The notes beneath the pieces were generated by a model. That model searched no databases. It had not been told where the DNA came from and worked only from the letters and a program-made list of their open reading frames with translations. DNA of 64,000 nucleotides, taken from NCBI RefSeq assembly GCF_039641995.1, contig NZ_CP087714.1, forward strand, positions 310,001 through 374,000. Direction: 5' to 3'. The stretch is from Geoglobus acetivorans. GTDB lineage: Archaea; Halobacteriota; Archaeoglobi; Archaeoglobales; Archaeoglobaceae. Position numbers and translations under genes: made by a program. Shown piece after piece: positions 52,800 to 63,555 of this stretch; the stretch's first letter is position 1; every line of letters begins with the position of its first letter.

Positions 52800-53719
52800 A
52801 TGTTAGAATACTCATTCCGGCCCTGAATGAGGAGGAGACAATCGGAGATGTGATAGAGGGATTCAAAAGGCAGGGCTTTGAGAGGATCACGGTTATAGAT
52901 GGAAACAGCACTGACAGAACGAGAGACATAGCGAAGGAGAAAGGGGCAGAGGTAATTGTTCAGAGCGGGAAGGGCAAGGGACAGGCAGTGAGGGAGGCTT
53001 TTGAGATTCTTGATGATGATGTTATCGTGATGATTGATGCCGACAGCACGTACATGCCCGAAGATGTTCAAAAGCTGCTCGAACCGATTGAAAAGGGGGT
53101 AGCTGACCATGTTGTGGGAAACCGGCTTCTGAACTTCGAAGAAGGAGCTTTCAGAAGGTTAAATCTTCTCGGAAACAGGATAATCAATCTGATTTTCAGG
53201 ATTCTATATGGGGTGAACCTTCAGGACATACTTTCAGGCTATCGTGCCATGACGAAAGAGGTCTACAAAAATGTAAACCTCGAGAAGATGGGATTTGAGG
53301 TTGAGACTGAACTGACGGTCGAGACGATAGCAAACGGCTTCAGGATCATGGAGGTTCCGATTTACTACAGGAAGAGGAGGGGGAAAACCAAACTGAAACC
53401 GTTCAGCGACGGTTACAGGATAGTGTATACGATATACAATCTTCTTGGGCGGTACAGTCCGGGGAGGTACTTTTATCTTATTGGACTCGTTTTTCTCCTT
53501 CTGGGATTTGCTGGCGGAATTTACGTTGTTTACGACTGGTTCAGGAACGTTTCTCACTTCCTGCTCGTCAATCTCGTATCAATGCTTGTGGTGAGCGGGA
53601 TTCTGATAATTGCCGTTGGCTTTCTGAGCGATTCAATGATGAGGGTCAACATTCAGATCAAAAGAGAGATGAGAGAAATCCGGAGGAGGCTTGAAGAACT
53701 TGAAAGTAAAGGAGATTGA
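52796..53719 (+). CDS. Family 2 glycosyltransferase (AglJ / DPM1-like)
   Basis: Membrane glycosyltransferase of 307 residues. The GT-A domain has ILIPALNEEETIGDVI (5-20), the DXD motif in VIVMIDADSTYMP (about 78-90) and DILSGYRAMTKEV. Two membrane segments follow (about 222-245 and 257-280). This matches dolichol-phosphate sugar transferases such as AglJ, which load the first sugar for protein N-glycosylation. Sugar unknown. Overlaps mqnE by 29 nt. Confidence 0.85.
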   Translation: MNVRILIPALNEEETIGDVIEGFKRQGFERITVIDGNSTDRTRDIAKEKGAEVIVQSGKGKGQAVREAFEILDDDVIVMIDADSTYMPEDVQKLLEPIEKGVADHVVGNRLLNFEEGAFRRLNLLGNRIINLIFRILYGVNLQDILSGYRAMTKEVYKNVNLEKMGFEVETELTVETIANGFRIMEVPIYYRKRRGKTKLKPFSDGYRIVYTIYNLLGRYSPGRYFYLIGLVFLLLGFAGGIYVVYDWFRNVSHFLLVNLVSMLVVSGILIIAVGFLSDSMMRVNIQIKREMREIRRRLEELESKGD

Positions 53720-54707
53720 GGATCTGTTTTACCGGGATCTGCACGAGCTTGGAAAAATGGCGGATCAGATTAACGGAAGGATCGCCACCTTTTCGGTTAA
53801 CAAGCACATAAATTACTCCAACGTGTGCGTTTCCAGATGCCCGATATGTGCGTATTACAGGTCTGACGGGTTTTTGTTGAGGCCTGAGGAGGTTGTGGAT
53901 GAGGCTTTGAGAGCATACAGGCTTGGTGCGAGAGAGCTGCATATCGTTGGCAGCCACAATCCTGACGTCAATGTTGAGTACTTTGAAAGGATTTTCAGGG
54001 AAATAAGGGAAAAAACAGACGGAAATGTGGTTATAAAGGCTCTTACCGCAACGGAGGTGAGCTATTATGCCAGAAAGGAGAAAATGAGCATCAGAGAATA
54101 TCTCTCCAGGCTGAAGGATGCGGGACTCGACATGCTTCCGGGTGGTGGAGCAGAGATACTTGCCGACCGGATAAGGAAAAGAATAGCCCCGAATAAAGCG
54201 AACTCAAAGGAGTGGCTGAGGGTTATGGAGGTCGCCCACAATGCTGGAGTCAGAAGCAATGCGACGATGCTCTTCGGTCATATTGAGAGTTACAGGGACA
54301 GGGCAATCCATCTGTACAGGCTTAGAAGGCTGCAGGAAAAAACAGGGGGTTTTGTTTCCTTTATTCCTTTAGTATTTCATCCAGCAAACACCTCGTTTGA
54401 CGGTCTTCACAAAGTCTCTCCTCAGGAGATTTTGAAGACCATAGCGGTATCGAGAATCGCACTTTCTAACTTCAAGGGGATTAAGGCTTACTGGGTGATG
54501 ATCGGAGAAAAGCTCGCTCAGGTCGCTCTCAACTACGGTGCAAATGACGTTGATGGAACGGTCATGGGCGAGAGAATCGCACATTCTGCCGGAGCGAAAA
54601 CGCCTCTGGAGCTTGCAAAGGAGAAGCTTGTTGACCTGATCAGAGACGCAGGAAAAATTCCCGCAGAGAGGGATGCGTTTTTCAACGTTCTGGGGGTTCA
54701 CTCATGA
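53691..54707 (+). CDS. mqnE: Aminofutalosine synthase (radical SAM)
   Basis: Radical-SAM enzyme of the futalosine route to menaquinone. The 338-residue protein has the cluster motif CVSRCPICAYYR (about 46-57), GSHNPDVNVEYFERIF, LPGGGAEILADRIRKR and TMLFGHIESYRDR. This family also includes MqnC and CofG/CofH; the SHNP motif and pairing with MqnA and MqnC support MqnE. Overlaps mqnA by 4 nt. Confidence 0.87.
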   Translation: MKNLKVKEIEDLFYRDLHELGKMADQINGRIATFSVNKHINYSNVCVSRCPICAYYRSDGFLLRPEEVVDEALRAYRLGARELHIVGSHNPDVNVEYFERIFREIREKTDGNVVIKALTATEVSYYARKEKMSIREYLSRLKDAGLDMLPGGGAEILADRIRKRIAPNKANSKEWLRVMEVAHNAGVRSNATMLFGHIESYRDRAIHLYRLRRLQEKTGGFVSFIPLVFHPANTSFDGLHKVSPQEILKTIAVSRIALSNFKGIKAYWVMIGEKLAQVALNYGANDVDGTVMGERIAHSAGAKTPLELAKEKLVDLIRDAGKIPAERDAFFNVLGVHS

Positions 54708-55444
54708 GGGTTGGTAAATTTGGGCTTGTCAATAACTTTCTGCCTTACTATCATCTTGAAAAAGAGCAGAAGTATGAGTTTGTTGAGGAGCACCCAAAAA
54801 AACTCGCAGAAATGCTTCTGGAAGGTAAAATCGACTATGCTCCGGTACCGAGCTTTTTCTATTTGAAGAACAGCGAGAGGTTGAGGAAATACTCTTTCTG
54901 CGTTGGGAGTGATGGGGAGGTTTACAGCGTTGTTGTTGTCTCCAGGAAAAAGAGGCTTGATGACTCGCCAATTGCCGTTACTTCAAAATCCATGACTTCT
55001 GTCAGCATGCTTGAAATTATACGAAGGCAAAAGGGTTTGATAAACCGTCTTGTGCCTCACAGCGGGAATTTCTTCGAGATGCTGAAGGATTTCGATCACG
55101 CTCTTGTTATTGGTGATGAGGCGATAACTGCAAGGATGGTGTTCAGGGTCGTCATGGATGTGGGGGAGGAATGGAAGGATCTCACAGGGTTGCCTGCTGT
55201 ATTCGGAATTTCTGCTTCGCTGATGAGCGCTGATGCCTCACATGTGGACTCGGACATATTGAGGTCATATCAGAAGGGGCTGAAAAACATCGACGAAATT
55301 GCCGAGATAGCAAGCCTGAAATACAGGATGCCCGTTGAATTTCTGAGGACTTATTTCAAAGCGCTCGTTCACAGGATGGGCAGAAAGGAAGAAAAGAGCC
55401 TCAGGGTTTTTGGTGAGCTGAGTCATGAATGCGGATTACTTTGA
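54704..55444 (+). CDS. mqnA: Chorismate dehydratase
   Basis: Forms 3-[(1-carboxyvinyl)oxy]benzoate from chorismate, the first committed step of the futalosine pathway. The 246-residue protein has the periplasmic-binding-protein-like fold: GLVNNFLPYYHL at the N-terminus, LLEGKIDYAPVPSFFYLKN, VYSVVVVSRKKRLDD, HALVIGDEAITAR and DLTGLPAVFGISAS. It overlaps mqnE and mqnC, forming mqnE-mqnA-mqnC. Confidence 0.9.
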   Translation: MRVGKFGLVNNFLPYYHLEKEQKYEFVEEHPKKLAEMLLEGKIDYAPVPSFFYLKNSERLRKYSFCVGSDGEVYSVVVVSRKKRLDDSPIAVTSKSMTSVSMLEIIRRQKGLINRLVPHSGNFFEMLKDFDHALVIGDEAITARMVFRVVMDVGEEWKDLTGLPAVFGISASLMSADASHVDSDILRSYQKGLKNIDEIAEIASLKYRMPVEFLRTYFKALVHRMGRKEEKSLRVFGELSHECGLL

Positions 55445-56486
55445 AAAGAATATCGCTGGCGAGGATCTGAGCTTTGAGGAAGCTCTGGAGCTTTTTGAAT
55501 TGCCGCTGTATGAGCTGGGATACATAGCCGACAGAATCCGGGCGAGGAAATGCGGAAACGAGGTTGGATTCGTTGTCGACAGAAATATCAATTACACTAA
55601 CGTCTGCGTTTCGAAATGCAAGTTCTGTGCTTTTTATGCCAGAGATGGGCGCGATTCATATCTGCTGAGCCATGAGGAAATTCTGGCAAGGATTGAGGAG
55701 GCTGTGGATCACGGAGCCACTCAGATAATGCTACAGGGGGGGATTAATCCCGAACTTGGCATTGAGTGGTTCGAGGGGCTTTTCAGGAAAATTAAGAGCA
55801 AATTCGATGTGGACATCCACAGCCTGTCACCTCCTGAGATCGTTTATCTTTCCAGGATGGAGAGGATCAGCATTAAGGAGGTAATATCGAGGCTCAGAGA
55901 AGCGGGTCTGGATTCCATTCCGGGCGGTGGAGCAGAGATACTTTCTGATGAGGTCAGGCTGGAAATAAGCAGCAAGGGTACTGTGGATGACTGGCTGAGA
56001 GTCATGAAAACGGCACATGAGATCGGGATGAAAACAACAGCCACAATGATGTTCGGGCATATTGAAAACGAGAGACACATCATTGAGCATCTTTTCAGAA
56101 TCAGGGATTTGCAGAAGGAAACCGGTGGTTTTACTGCTTTCATCCCCTGGAGCTTTCAGCCTGGAAATACTGAGCTTTACGGAAGGATAAGAAAACCTGC
56201 ACCCCCTCTGAGATACCTGCAGATACTTGCGGTTTCGAGAATAGTGCTTCATAACATCCGGAACATCCAGGTTTCCTGGTTAACGCAGGGAATGGATGTC
56301 GCAACCCTCGCGCTCAGCTTCGGTGCCAACGACTTTGGTGGTGTGATGCTGGAGGAAAACGTTGTCAGAGCTACCGGAAAGCCATTCCGACCTGCGAGAG
56401 TTGATGAAATTGTCGCGAGGATAAAATCTGCCGGGAGGGTCCCGTACAGAAGGGACACGTATTACAACGTCCTGGAGTATTATTGA
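55425..56486 (+). CDS. mqnC: Cyclic dehypoxanthinyl futalosine synthase (radical SAM)
   Basis: Radical-SAM cyclase of the futalosine pathway, 353 residues. Cluster motif CVSKCKFCAFYAR (about 61-73), QIMLQGGINPELGIEW (diagnostic), SLSPPEIVYLSR, IPGGGAEILSDEVR and TATMMFGHIENE. Directly after mqnA with a 20-nt overlap. Futalosine hydrolase (mqnB) and mqnD are not in the window. Convergent with the antiporter gene. Confidence 0.92.
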   Translation: MNADYFEKNIAGEDLSFEEALELFELPLYELGYIADRIRARKCGNEVGFVVDRNINYTNVCVSKCKFCAFYARDGRDSYLLSHEEILARIEEAVDHGATQIMLQGGINPELGIEWFEGLFRKIKSKFDVDIHSLSPPEIVYLSRMERISIKEVISRLREAGLDSIPGGGAEILSDEVRLEISSKGTVDDWLRVMKTAHEIGMKTTATMMFGHIENERHIIEHLFRIRDLQKETGGFTAFIPWSFQPGNTELYGRIRKPAPPLRYLQILAVSRIVLHNIRNIQVSWLTQGMDVATLALSFGANDFGGVMLEENVVRATGKPFRPARVDEIVARIKSAGRVPYRRDTYYNVLEYY

Positions 56487-57574
56487 CTGGCTCTGCCCAG
56501 CGCGGAGATTATTCTCTCCGAATACCTTGAGGTCAGTGAACCAAGTATCGACGTTATCAGGACCGTTACTGTTATTGCGGAGGAGATCAGCACATCTCCG
56601 AATGCGAAAGCCATGAATATTGAAAATTCACCCCTTGCAATTGTATTGAGTCCAATTTCAAGTCCCGACTTCCAGGATTTCTCTGTTCTCAATCCGGTTA
56701 GGAGTCCGGAGACAACTTTTCCTGAAATAGCAACTATGGCGAGAACAATTCCAAGAGCGAGTCCACCCATATCGAACTTCGTTGAAACTCCGAAAAAGAA
56801 GAAGAACAGGATCAGAAAAACATCTTTGAATGGTATGACCATCTCCTCCACGCTTTTGACCTGTGAAAACATCAGTCCAATGAGTATGGCGGCGAATGCG
56901 TAGGGTATCTGGAAAAGCTCTTCAATTGCCAGACCGAGGAGACCGGCAGAAAAGACAAGGAGGAGAGGAGCCTCATCATCTCTTTCCATAACTCTGTCGA
57001 GGTACTTGGGCGCGGTGTTTGAGAGGATCAGCACCAGGACTGTGAATAAAGTCAGCTTGGCAAAAAAGTATAGCAGGTCAGAAAAACCTACGCTGTTCAG
57101 GACGATCAGGATTGCAATGACTATATCCTCAAAAACCATCATCCAGACAACGATTTCGGCTTCTTTGAGGATGAGCTTCCTGTTCTCGATGAGTGATTGA
57201 AGAACGATGGCGGAGCTTGAAATGTACAGTGAGGATGCTATGATGAATGCTCTGGACAGCTCAAATCCGGTGGCAAATAGCAGAATAAAGACAAGTGCAA
57301 AGTTTATGAGCAGGTCATAAAAGCCTGAAGCGAATATTGTTTTTCTCTTGGCTCCCACTTCTCTTGGGTTTATGTGCAGGCCTATGTAGAAAAGCAGGAA
57401 AACGACACCGAATTCGGCTATCTTTTTTGAGACCTCGTCAGCCTGCAGTATCCCAAACCCGGAGCTTCCCAGAGCAAGTCCCGCGATAATGTAGACTGGG
57501 ATTGCCGGAAAAGATAGCTTCCTTGCAATTATCGCAAAAATCAGGCAGACCAGCCCGGCAATTGCGATCTCCAT
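56480..57574 (-). CDS. CPA2-family cation:proton antiporter (Kef-type)
   Basis: A 364-residue membrane antiporter with about 12 hydrophobic segments. Family features are IPVYIIAGLALGSSGFG, FGVVFLLFYIGLHINP, SSSAIVLQSLIENRK and MMVFEDIVIAILI with the transport acidic residue. No fused RCK domain; instead the RCK_C protein encoded just upstream (no gap) is probably its regulator, as in KhtTU. Exports K+ or Na+ against protons. Confidence 0.88.
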   Translation of the reverse strand: MEIAIAGLVCLIFAIIARKLSFPAIPVYIIAGLALGSSGFGILQADEVSKKIAEFGVVFLLFYIGLHINPREVGAKRKTIFASGFYDLLINFALVFILLFATGFELSRAFIIASSLYISSSAIVLQSLIENRKLILKEAEIVVWMMVFEDIVIAILIVLNSVGFSDLLYFFAKLTLFTVLVLILSNTAPKYLDRVMERDDEAPLLLVFSAGLLGLAIEELFQIPYAFAAILIGLMFSQVKSVEEMVIPFKDVFLILFFFFFGVSTKFDMGGLALGIVLAIVAISGKVVSGLLTGLRTEKSWKSGLEIGLNTIARGEFSIFMAFAFGDVLISSAITVTVLITSILGSLTSRYSERIISALGRASQ

Positions 57575-58057
57575 TCAGGCACCCAGTATCTCCTTTTCAA
57601 ACCTTTCAATCTGGTCTTTGTTTCCAATAACCACTATCTGATCATCTTCCTCGAATATCAGATGTGGGGGCGGACTGATTATGGTATTGCCTTTTCTCGA
57701 TACTGCTATGACGTTTACCCCTGTTCTTTTTCTTATTGCAAGCTCTTCAATTGTTTTACCCGCCATGCTCCTGCCGACCGTGTAGGTGTGTAGTGCAAGT
57801 GTCAGATCCGGTATTCCCATGAAATCCACCTCTATGCTCTCCTTCTCTTTCTCAACTGGAGCGCCGCTGAGGATTGTGGCAAGTCTCTTTGACTCGTTTT
57901 CGCTCATTTCAATAGAACATGGTTTCTCACAGCCTTTCTCCTGTATGTACAGCTGGACTCTTCGGTTGAGTAGGAATACCACTGCTATCTTATCCCCTTT
58001 TGACGTTTCAAGTTCATATTTTGTTCCTATGCCTTCCATACCTGTGAGACGGACCAT
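57575..58057 (-). CDS. RCK_C (TrkA-C) regulatory protein, KhtT-like
   Basis: A 160-residue soluble protein. The C-terminal 75 residues form a TrkA-C/RCK_C domain (MAGKTIEELAIRKRTGVNVIAVSRKG and EEDDQIVVIGNKDQIERFEKEI). The N-terminal half has a small beta-rich domain with two cysteines (CEKPCSIEMS). This fits KhtT-type subunits that gate a Kef-like antiporter. Stop codon directly abuts the antiporter start. Start could be MVRLTG at 58057 or MEGIGT. Confidence 0.82.
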   Translation of the reverse strand: MVRLTGMEGIGTKYELETSKGDKIAVVFLLNRRVQLYIQEKGCEKPCSIEMSENESKRLATILSGAPVEKEKESIEVDFMGIPDLTLALHTYTVGRSMAGKTIEELAIRKRTGVNVIAVSRKGNTIISPPPHLIFEEDDQIVVIGNKDQIERFEKEILGA

Positions 58058-58127
58058 ATATCCACTTTACTTGGAAAGATAAAACGCTTTCGACACTCTT
58101 TTAAGCATTGGGGGCCTGATAGATACG

Positions 58128-58928
58128 ATGGACATTGAGGGGCTCATTCTGGATGTTGATGGTGTTATATCCCGGGGTAGAAAGCCCATAGAAAGGGCCA
58201 TTGAGGGTTACAGGCTTTTGAGGGATGCGGGGATAAAAACAGTCTTTGTTTCCAACAATTCTGCAAGAAGCAGAAGGATGATGGTTGAGAAGTTTTCAGG
58301 CTATGGGATGGATGTGGATGAGGCCGAGATAATTGTTGCAACGCACGCGACTGCGGTTTTCATAAGAGAACGTGATGGAAAATCGAGGGTGTATACAACC
58401 GGAGAGCATGGACTTGTGGAGGAGCTGGAAAATGAAGGACATGAGGTTGTAGAGGGTCTCGATGCAGATTATCTTGTTGCGGCATCGAACAGAAACATAA
58501 ACTTCGAGATTTTCACGAAGGCTCTGAGACTTGCTTTGAATGACGAAGTGAAGTACGTGGCGGTAAACCCTGACAGGATATTTCCGGGTGAAGACGGGCC
58601 TGTTCCCGGAACAGGCCTTGTTATTGGAGCAGTTTACTGGATGACCGGAAGGGAGCCGGATGCAGTGGTTGGAAAACCGTCCAGGGTAATCGTGGAGCAG
58701 GCGGTGCAGATGCTTGGTGTTGAGAGAGACAGGATAGCCATAGTCGGGGATCAGATTGAGATAGATGTCCTTGCAGGGAAAAATTCAGGGTTAAAGACGG
58801 TTCTGGTACTTTCAGGGGTTACAACCAGAGATAATTACGAAAAAAAGGTAAATGAGGCTGGACTAACTCCGGATTTTGTTTTTGGAGATCTCTATGACTT
58901 TGCTCAGAGGGTGATTTCCCGGAAGTAA
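58128..58928 (+). CDS. HAD superfamily hydrolase (IIA, NagD-like)
   Basis: Phosphatase of 266 residues. HAD motifs: I LILDVDGVIS (7-16), II VFVSNNSARS, III GKPSRVIVEQA with the Lys, and IV IAIVGDQIEIDVLAGKN. The cap between II and III is of the C2/IIA type. Substrate unknown, possibly a small sugar or glycerol phosphate. Its 3' end overlaps the convergent Mrp gene by 25 nt. Confidence 0.87.
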   Translation: MDIEGLILDVDGVISRGRKPIERAIEGYRLLRDAGIKTVFVSNNSARSRRMMVEKFSGYGMDVDEAEIIVATHATAVFIRERDGKSRVYTTGEHGLVEELENEGHEVVEGLDADYLVAASNRNINFEIFTKALRLALNDEVKYVAVNPDRIFPGEDGPVPGTGLVIGAVYWMTGREPDAVVGKPSRVIVEQAVQMLGVERDRIAIVGDQIEIDVLAGKNSGLKTVLVLSGVTTRDNYEKKVNEAGLTPDFVFGDLYDFAQRVISRK

Positions 58929-59677
58929 TCGGTCTCGTAGCTCTCGATTTCTCCTAAATCTGAAAGCTCTGCAAGCTCAGGGTCGATGGGTATCTCTGCA
59001 AGAACCTCCAGCCCGTATTTTTCCGCAAGCTTCCTTGCCCTGTGCTTTCCGAATATATGAGATATTACCCCACAATGGGGGCATTTGAAGTAGCTCATGT
59101 TTTCCACAAGCCCCGTGACCCTCGTGTTCATCATTTTTGCCATGTTAAGGGCCTTTTCGACAATGATGGATGTAAGCTCTGTTGGTGAGGCAACCATTAC
59201 AACCCCATCGAGGTTTGCTGTCTGCATCAGTGTGAGTGGAGCATCACCGGTTCCGGGAGGCAGGTCGAAAAGAAGGTAGTCTACTCCCTCCCAGTTTGTT
59301 TTCCCGATCAGATCCTTTATCACGCCTGCAATCATCGGCCCCCTCCAGATGACTGGTGTATCCTTTTCTGGCAGTAAAAACTGTATTGAGAGCACCTTTA
59401 TTCCGTATTTTCTTGTAATGGCCGGTTCAATGCCCTTTTCAGTAAATCCAATGCTTGCATCATCAAGTCCAAACAGCTTGGGGATGCTCGGCCCGAGAAA
59501 GTCAGCGTCGAGAATTGCAACTTTTTTGCCTTTTCTGGCGAGGTGGATTGCGAGCAAAGCTGTTACGGTTGATTTTCCTACGCCACCTTTTCCGCTCATT
59601 ACTGCTATCTTCCTGCCTATGCCTGCGAGCCTTTCCTGAATTTCCTGATCACTAACTGTCTGATGCATCTGAATCAC
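58904..59677 (-). CDS. Mrp/NBP35 (ApbC) family ATP-binding iron-sulphur carrier
   Basis: A 257-residue P-loop ATPase that assembles and transfers [4Fe-4S] clusters. Motifs: deviant Walker A VMSGKGGVGKSTV (about 31-43), IWRGPMIAGVIKDLI, LLFDLPPGTGDAPLT and the cluster-holding CxxC in YFKCPHCGVIS. No N-terminal Cys cluster. Start MHQTVSD at 59668 is an alternative. Confidence 0.92.
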   Translation of the reverse strand: MIQMHQTVSDQEIQERLAGIGRKIAVMSGKGGVGKSTVTALLAIHLARKGKKVAILDADFLGPSIPKLFGLDDASIGFTEKGIEPAITRKYGIKVLSIQFLLPEKDTPVIWRGPMIAGVIKDLIGKTNWEGVDYLLFDLPPGTGDAPLTLMQTANLDGVVMVASPTELTSIIVEKALNMAKMMNTRVTGLVENMSYFKCPHCGVISHIFGKHRARKLAEKYGLEVLAEIPIDPELAELSDLGEIESYETDYFREITL

Positions 59678-59745
59678 CTTTCTGAATAATAATTCAAATG
59701 TTTAAAAAGTGTCGGGGGTTGCAGAGTCAGGCGAATTTCCGCAGT
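59678..59745. other. Spacer between Mrp and Dim2 genes
   Basis: A short AT-rich promoter-like stretch (TTCAAATGTTTAAAAAGTG) is likely the TATA region for the Mrp gene on the minus strand. No other feature is seen. Confidence 0.35.
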
Positions 59746-60294
59746 TTACGGACTGGGATACCAGTCCATGCTCCGCATTTCGATTTCCCTTTTCTTTCTC
59801 TCCATAAATTTCTGGACGGTGAAGTGCTGGGAACCTTCAACGAGCATCATAATTGCCTCTCTTGCTGCGGCAACGTTCTCCATCGGGCCTATTATGGAGA
59901 CGTATTTATCGTACACAGAGACCCTCACATTCAGCGTTTCTTCTATCATTCTCCTGATTTTACCTTCCTTGCCGATAATCCTCCCCTTTATCCTCTCCAG
60001 CGCCTTTGGAGAGACGTACTGGCTCAAATCAATGCTCTCAAAAAGTGTGAAGTCATCATCAAGCAGTTTCATTGCAGTATCCGGATTGAACCCTCTCGCA
60101 ATTGCATTAACAACGTCTTTTGCTTTCAGAAATCCAACTGCATCCTCACCCCTTGTTATTTTTACAATCCCGTTTCTGCCGTCTATGCTGATCTTGCAGC
60201 CTGTCTCCTCTTCAAGTCTTTTCTTCACTTCTCCCTCCTTGCCGATTATAACACCGACCCTATCCGATGGAATCTTGATTTCAATCGTTTCCAT
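59746..60294 (-). CDS. KH-domain ribosome biogenesis protein (Dim2/Pno1-like)
   Basis: A 182-residue protein with two KH domains: first IPSDRVGVIIGKEGEVKKRLEE and second RIKGRIIGKEGKIRRMIEE (both with the GxxG loop). It matches archaeal Dim2/Krr1-type factors that bind the 3' end of 16S rRNA and guide Nob1. GGGTGAT sits 4 bases before the ATG at 60294; ATG 60303 overlaps rio1. Last gene of aIF1A-rio1-dim2. Confidence 0.9.
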   Translation of the reverse strand: METIEIKIPSDRVGVIIGKEGEVKKRLEEETGCKISIDGRNGIVKITRGEDAVGFLKAKDVVNAIARGFNPDTAMKLLDDDFTLFESIDLSQYVSPKALERIKGRIIGKEGKIRRMIEETLNVRVSVYDKYVSIIGPMENVAAAREAIMMLVEGSQHFTVQKFMERKKREIEMRSMDWYPSP

Positions 60295-60295
60295 T

Positions 60296-61373
<1,078 letters not shown>

Positions 61374-61374
61374 G

Positions 61375-62349
61375 TCACCACCCCATTTCTTTCAGTTTTT
61401 TTCTTGCCCCATCGAGAATCATATTCAGATATCTCGCAGCATTAATTTTCACATCAAGAGGATGTATTTCACCCTTTGAATAATCTTCGGCAAGTTCATT
61501 AAAGTTTTCGTATTCTAAATCACCACCAAATTTCTCATCTCTTTCGATAACCACTCTTTCAAACCTTGGAAATACATGATATCTCATGATGTCCATTACT
61601 GGATTGTCCTTCACCTGTCTTTCAGGACAGTATGCCTTTTTCAGCTTTCTCACGACCGTCTGCTCGTCATCTCTCACCGAAATATAGTTGCCCTTCGAGG
61701 AACTCATCTTTTCTCCATCAAGCCCCACCAGTATGGGCGTGTGCATGCAAACCGGCACATCATAGCCGAGCTTTGGCAGGTTCTCCCTTGCAAGCATGTG
61801 AATCTTTCTCTGATCCATACCTCCAACAGCAACCTTAACGCCCAAATGCGCAATATCGAGAGCCTGCATCAGTGGATAAACCATCTGGGAGACCATGGGG
61901 TCCTCCTTTCTTCTGCTGACCTCGTCCATGCTTCTCCTTGCCCTGTTTATCGTTGTAATCCTTGCCATCTTCAGGACGTCGAGCATGTAGTCCTGCTCAA
62001 GCTGGTATTCGCTTCCAAGCACGAATCTCGCCTTGCTCTCATCCAGTCCGAGTGCTATGAATGCTGCCCTGTTGTATTCTGCCACCTTTTTTATCTCATC
62101 AAAATCTCCCTTCTCGTTGAGGTAAGCGTGAACATCTGCAAGAAGAACTGTGATTTCAAAACCTATTTCCTGCAGATCCATGAGCTTGTTCACGGTCATC
62201 ATGTGTCCCAGGTGGATTTCCCCGCTCGGCTCGTAGCCGACGTATGCTGTGAGTTTGTCCCCGCTTTCCAGCAGACTCCTGAGTTCGTCGAGAGTTACAA
62301 CCTCCTCTATGTTTCTTGTTGCTATGCTGAGCCTGTCTTCAATATCCAT
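61375..62349 (-). CDS. tyrS: Tyrosyl-tRNA synthetase
   Basis: Charges tRNA-Tyr. The 324-residue protein has the archaeal form: class I HIGH motif in [16 protein letters not shown] (about 38-53), [17 protein letters not shown] and the KMSKS motif as [11 protein letters not shown]. It lacks a bacterial S4-like tail. The gap to aIF1A is a single base. Confidence 0.94.
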   Translation of the reverse strand: MDIEDRLSIATRNIEEVVTLDELRSLLESGDKLTAYVGYEPSGEIHLGHMMTVNKLMDLQEIGFEITVLLADVHAYLNEKGDFDEIKKVAEYNRAAFIALGLDESKARFVLGSEYQLEQDYMLDVLKMARITTINRARRSMDEVSRRKEDPMVSQMVYPLMQALDIAHLGVKVAVGGMDQRKIHMLARENLPKLGYDVPVCMHTPILVGLDGEKMSSSKGNYISVRDDEQTVVRKLKKAYCPERQVKDNPVMDIMRYHVFPRFERVVIERDEKFGGDLEYENFNELAEDYSKGEIHPLDVKINAARYLNMILDGARKKLKEMGW

Positions 62350-62437
62350 GTAGTAATGAAATAAGAGACTATTTTTAAGGTTAATCTTTTGGAAGTTGCT
62401 GAAGTGTTTATCTTACCAAATTAATAAAAAATTTCAA

Positions 62438-63478
62438 TTATTTGTCTTCGATACCTCTCTCAGTAACCCTGAATATCGCCTCCGATTCAGGCAGGTGGGG
62501 TGAGTCAATCAGTCTTGCAACTCTAAGCTCGCCTTTGCTCTTTCTCAGATATATCCTGAATGTTGCTGTGTGGGCAACAATGTGTCCGCCAACGGGTTTT
62601 GTGGGATCTCCGAAGAACTGGTCTGGCTTTGCCATAACCTGATTGGTAACAACGATTGCTGCATTGAAGACCTCGCCGAATCTCAGGAGATCGTGCAGAT
62701 GCTTGTTCAGTTTCTGCTGTCTGTCTGCAAGCGTCCCTCTTCCAACGTATTCCGCTCTAAAGTGGGCTGTTAGGGAATCAACGATGAGCAGCCTTACGTT
62801 TATTCCGTCCTTTTTGAGCTTGTTGGCCAGCTCCTTGGCATTATCTACCAGAAGCATCTGGTGGTTTGAGTTGTAGGCCTGGGCGACGTAAATGTTCTTC
62901 AGGGCCTTATCGGGATCAAGACCTTTTGCTTCAGCCATCTGGATGATCCTCTCCGGCCTGAACGTCCCTTCCGTGTCTATAACCACCACCGCTCCATTGA
63001 GTCCTCCCTGTTCTCGAGGCAGCTGAACATTTACGGCAAGCTGATGGCATATCTGTGTTTTACCACTGCCAAACTCTCCAAAAAGTTCAGTTATGGCCTG
63101 AGTTTCAACTCCTCCTCCAAGCAGGTCGTTAAGGGAATTGCTACCAGTGGTTATCTTACCAACCTTCTTTCTTCTCTCGTAAACAACATCTCCTGTCTCA
63201 AAACCACCGACATTCGCAAGCTTTCTTGCTGCAGAGATTATCTTCATTGCAGTGCTTTCTCCAATTTCGGCAGCGGCACTGAGTTCGGAGGGTGATGCAA
63301 CGGCTATCGCCTCTATAGAATAGTAGCCAGCATCTCTCAGCTTTTCAGCCGTTGCGGGGCCAACAAATGGAAGATCTTCAATGTCAAGTACTGTCTTTTC
63401 TTCATCCGCATTTTTAGAGGACTGGTTCGTCTGCTCTTTCTTCTCGCTTTCCTTATTAACTTCCTTCTTCTTTGCCAT
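62438..63478 (-). CDS. radA: DNA repair and recombination protein RadA
   Basis: Archaeal RecA/Rad51 homologue for homologous recombination, 346 residues. The N-terminus is a Lys/Glu-rich tail (1-30). A helix-hairpin-helix domain follows ([19 protein letters not shown], about 37-55). The ATPase has Walker [14 protein letters not shown] and Walker [16 protein letters not shown], then [13 protein letters not shown] and VVTNQV. The length and layout are standard. Confidence 0.96.
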   Translation of the reverse strand: MAKKKEVNKESEKKEQTNQSSKNADEEKTVLDIEDLPFVGPATAEKLRDAGYYSIEAIAVASPSELSAAAEIGESTAMKIISAARKLANVGGFETGDVVYERRKKVGKITTGSNSLNDLLGGGVETQAITELFGEFGSGKTQICHQLAVNVQLPREQGGLNGAVVVIDTEGTFRPERIIQMAEAKGLDPDKALKNIYVAQAYNSNHQMLLVDNAKELANKLKKDGINVRLLIVDSLTAHFRAEYVGRGTLADRQQKLNKHLHDLLRFGEVFNAAIVVTNQVMAKPDQFFGDPTKPVGGHIVAHTATFRIYLRKSKGELRVARLIDSPHLPESEAIFRVTERGIEDK

Positions 63479-63555
63479 CGAACATGGTTTGAAAAGTGAA
63501 TATATAAGTGCTTTCTCCGCTCCAAATGTAAAAGGAATATTTTATGTTATTATTT

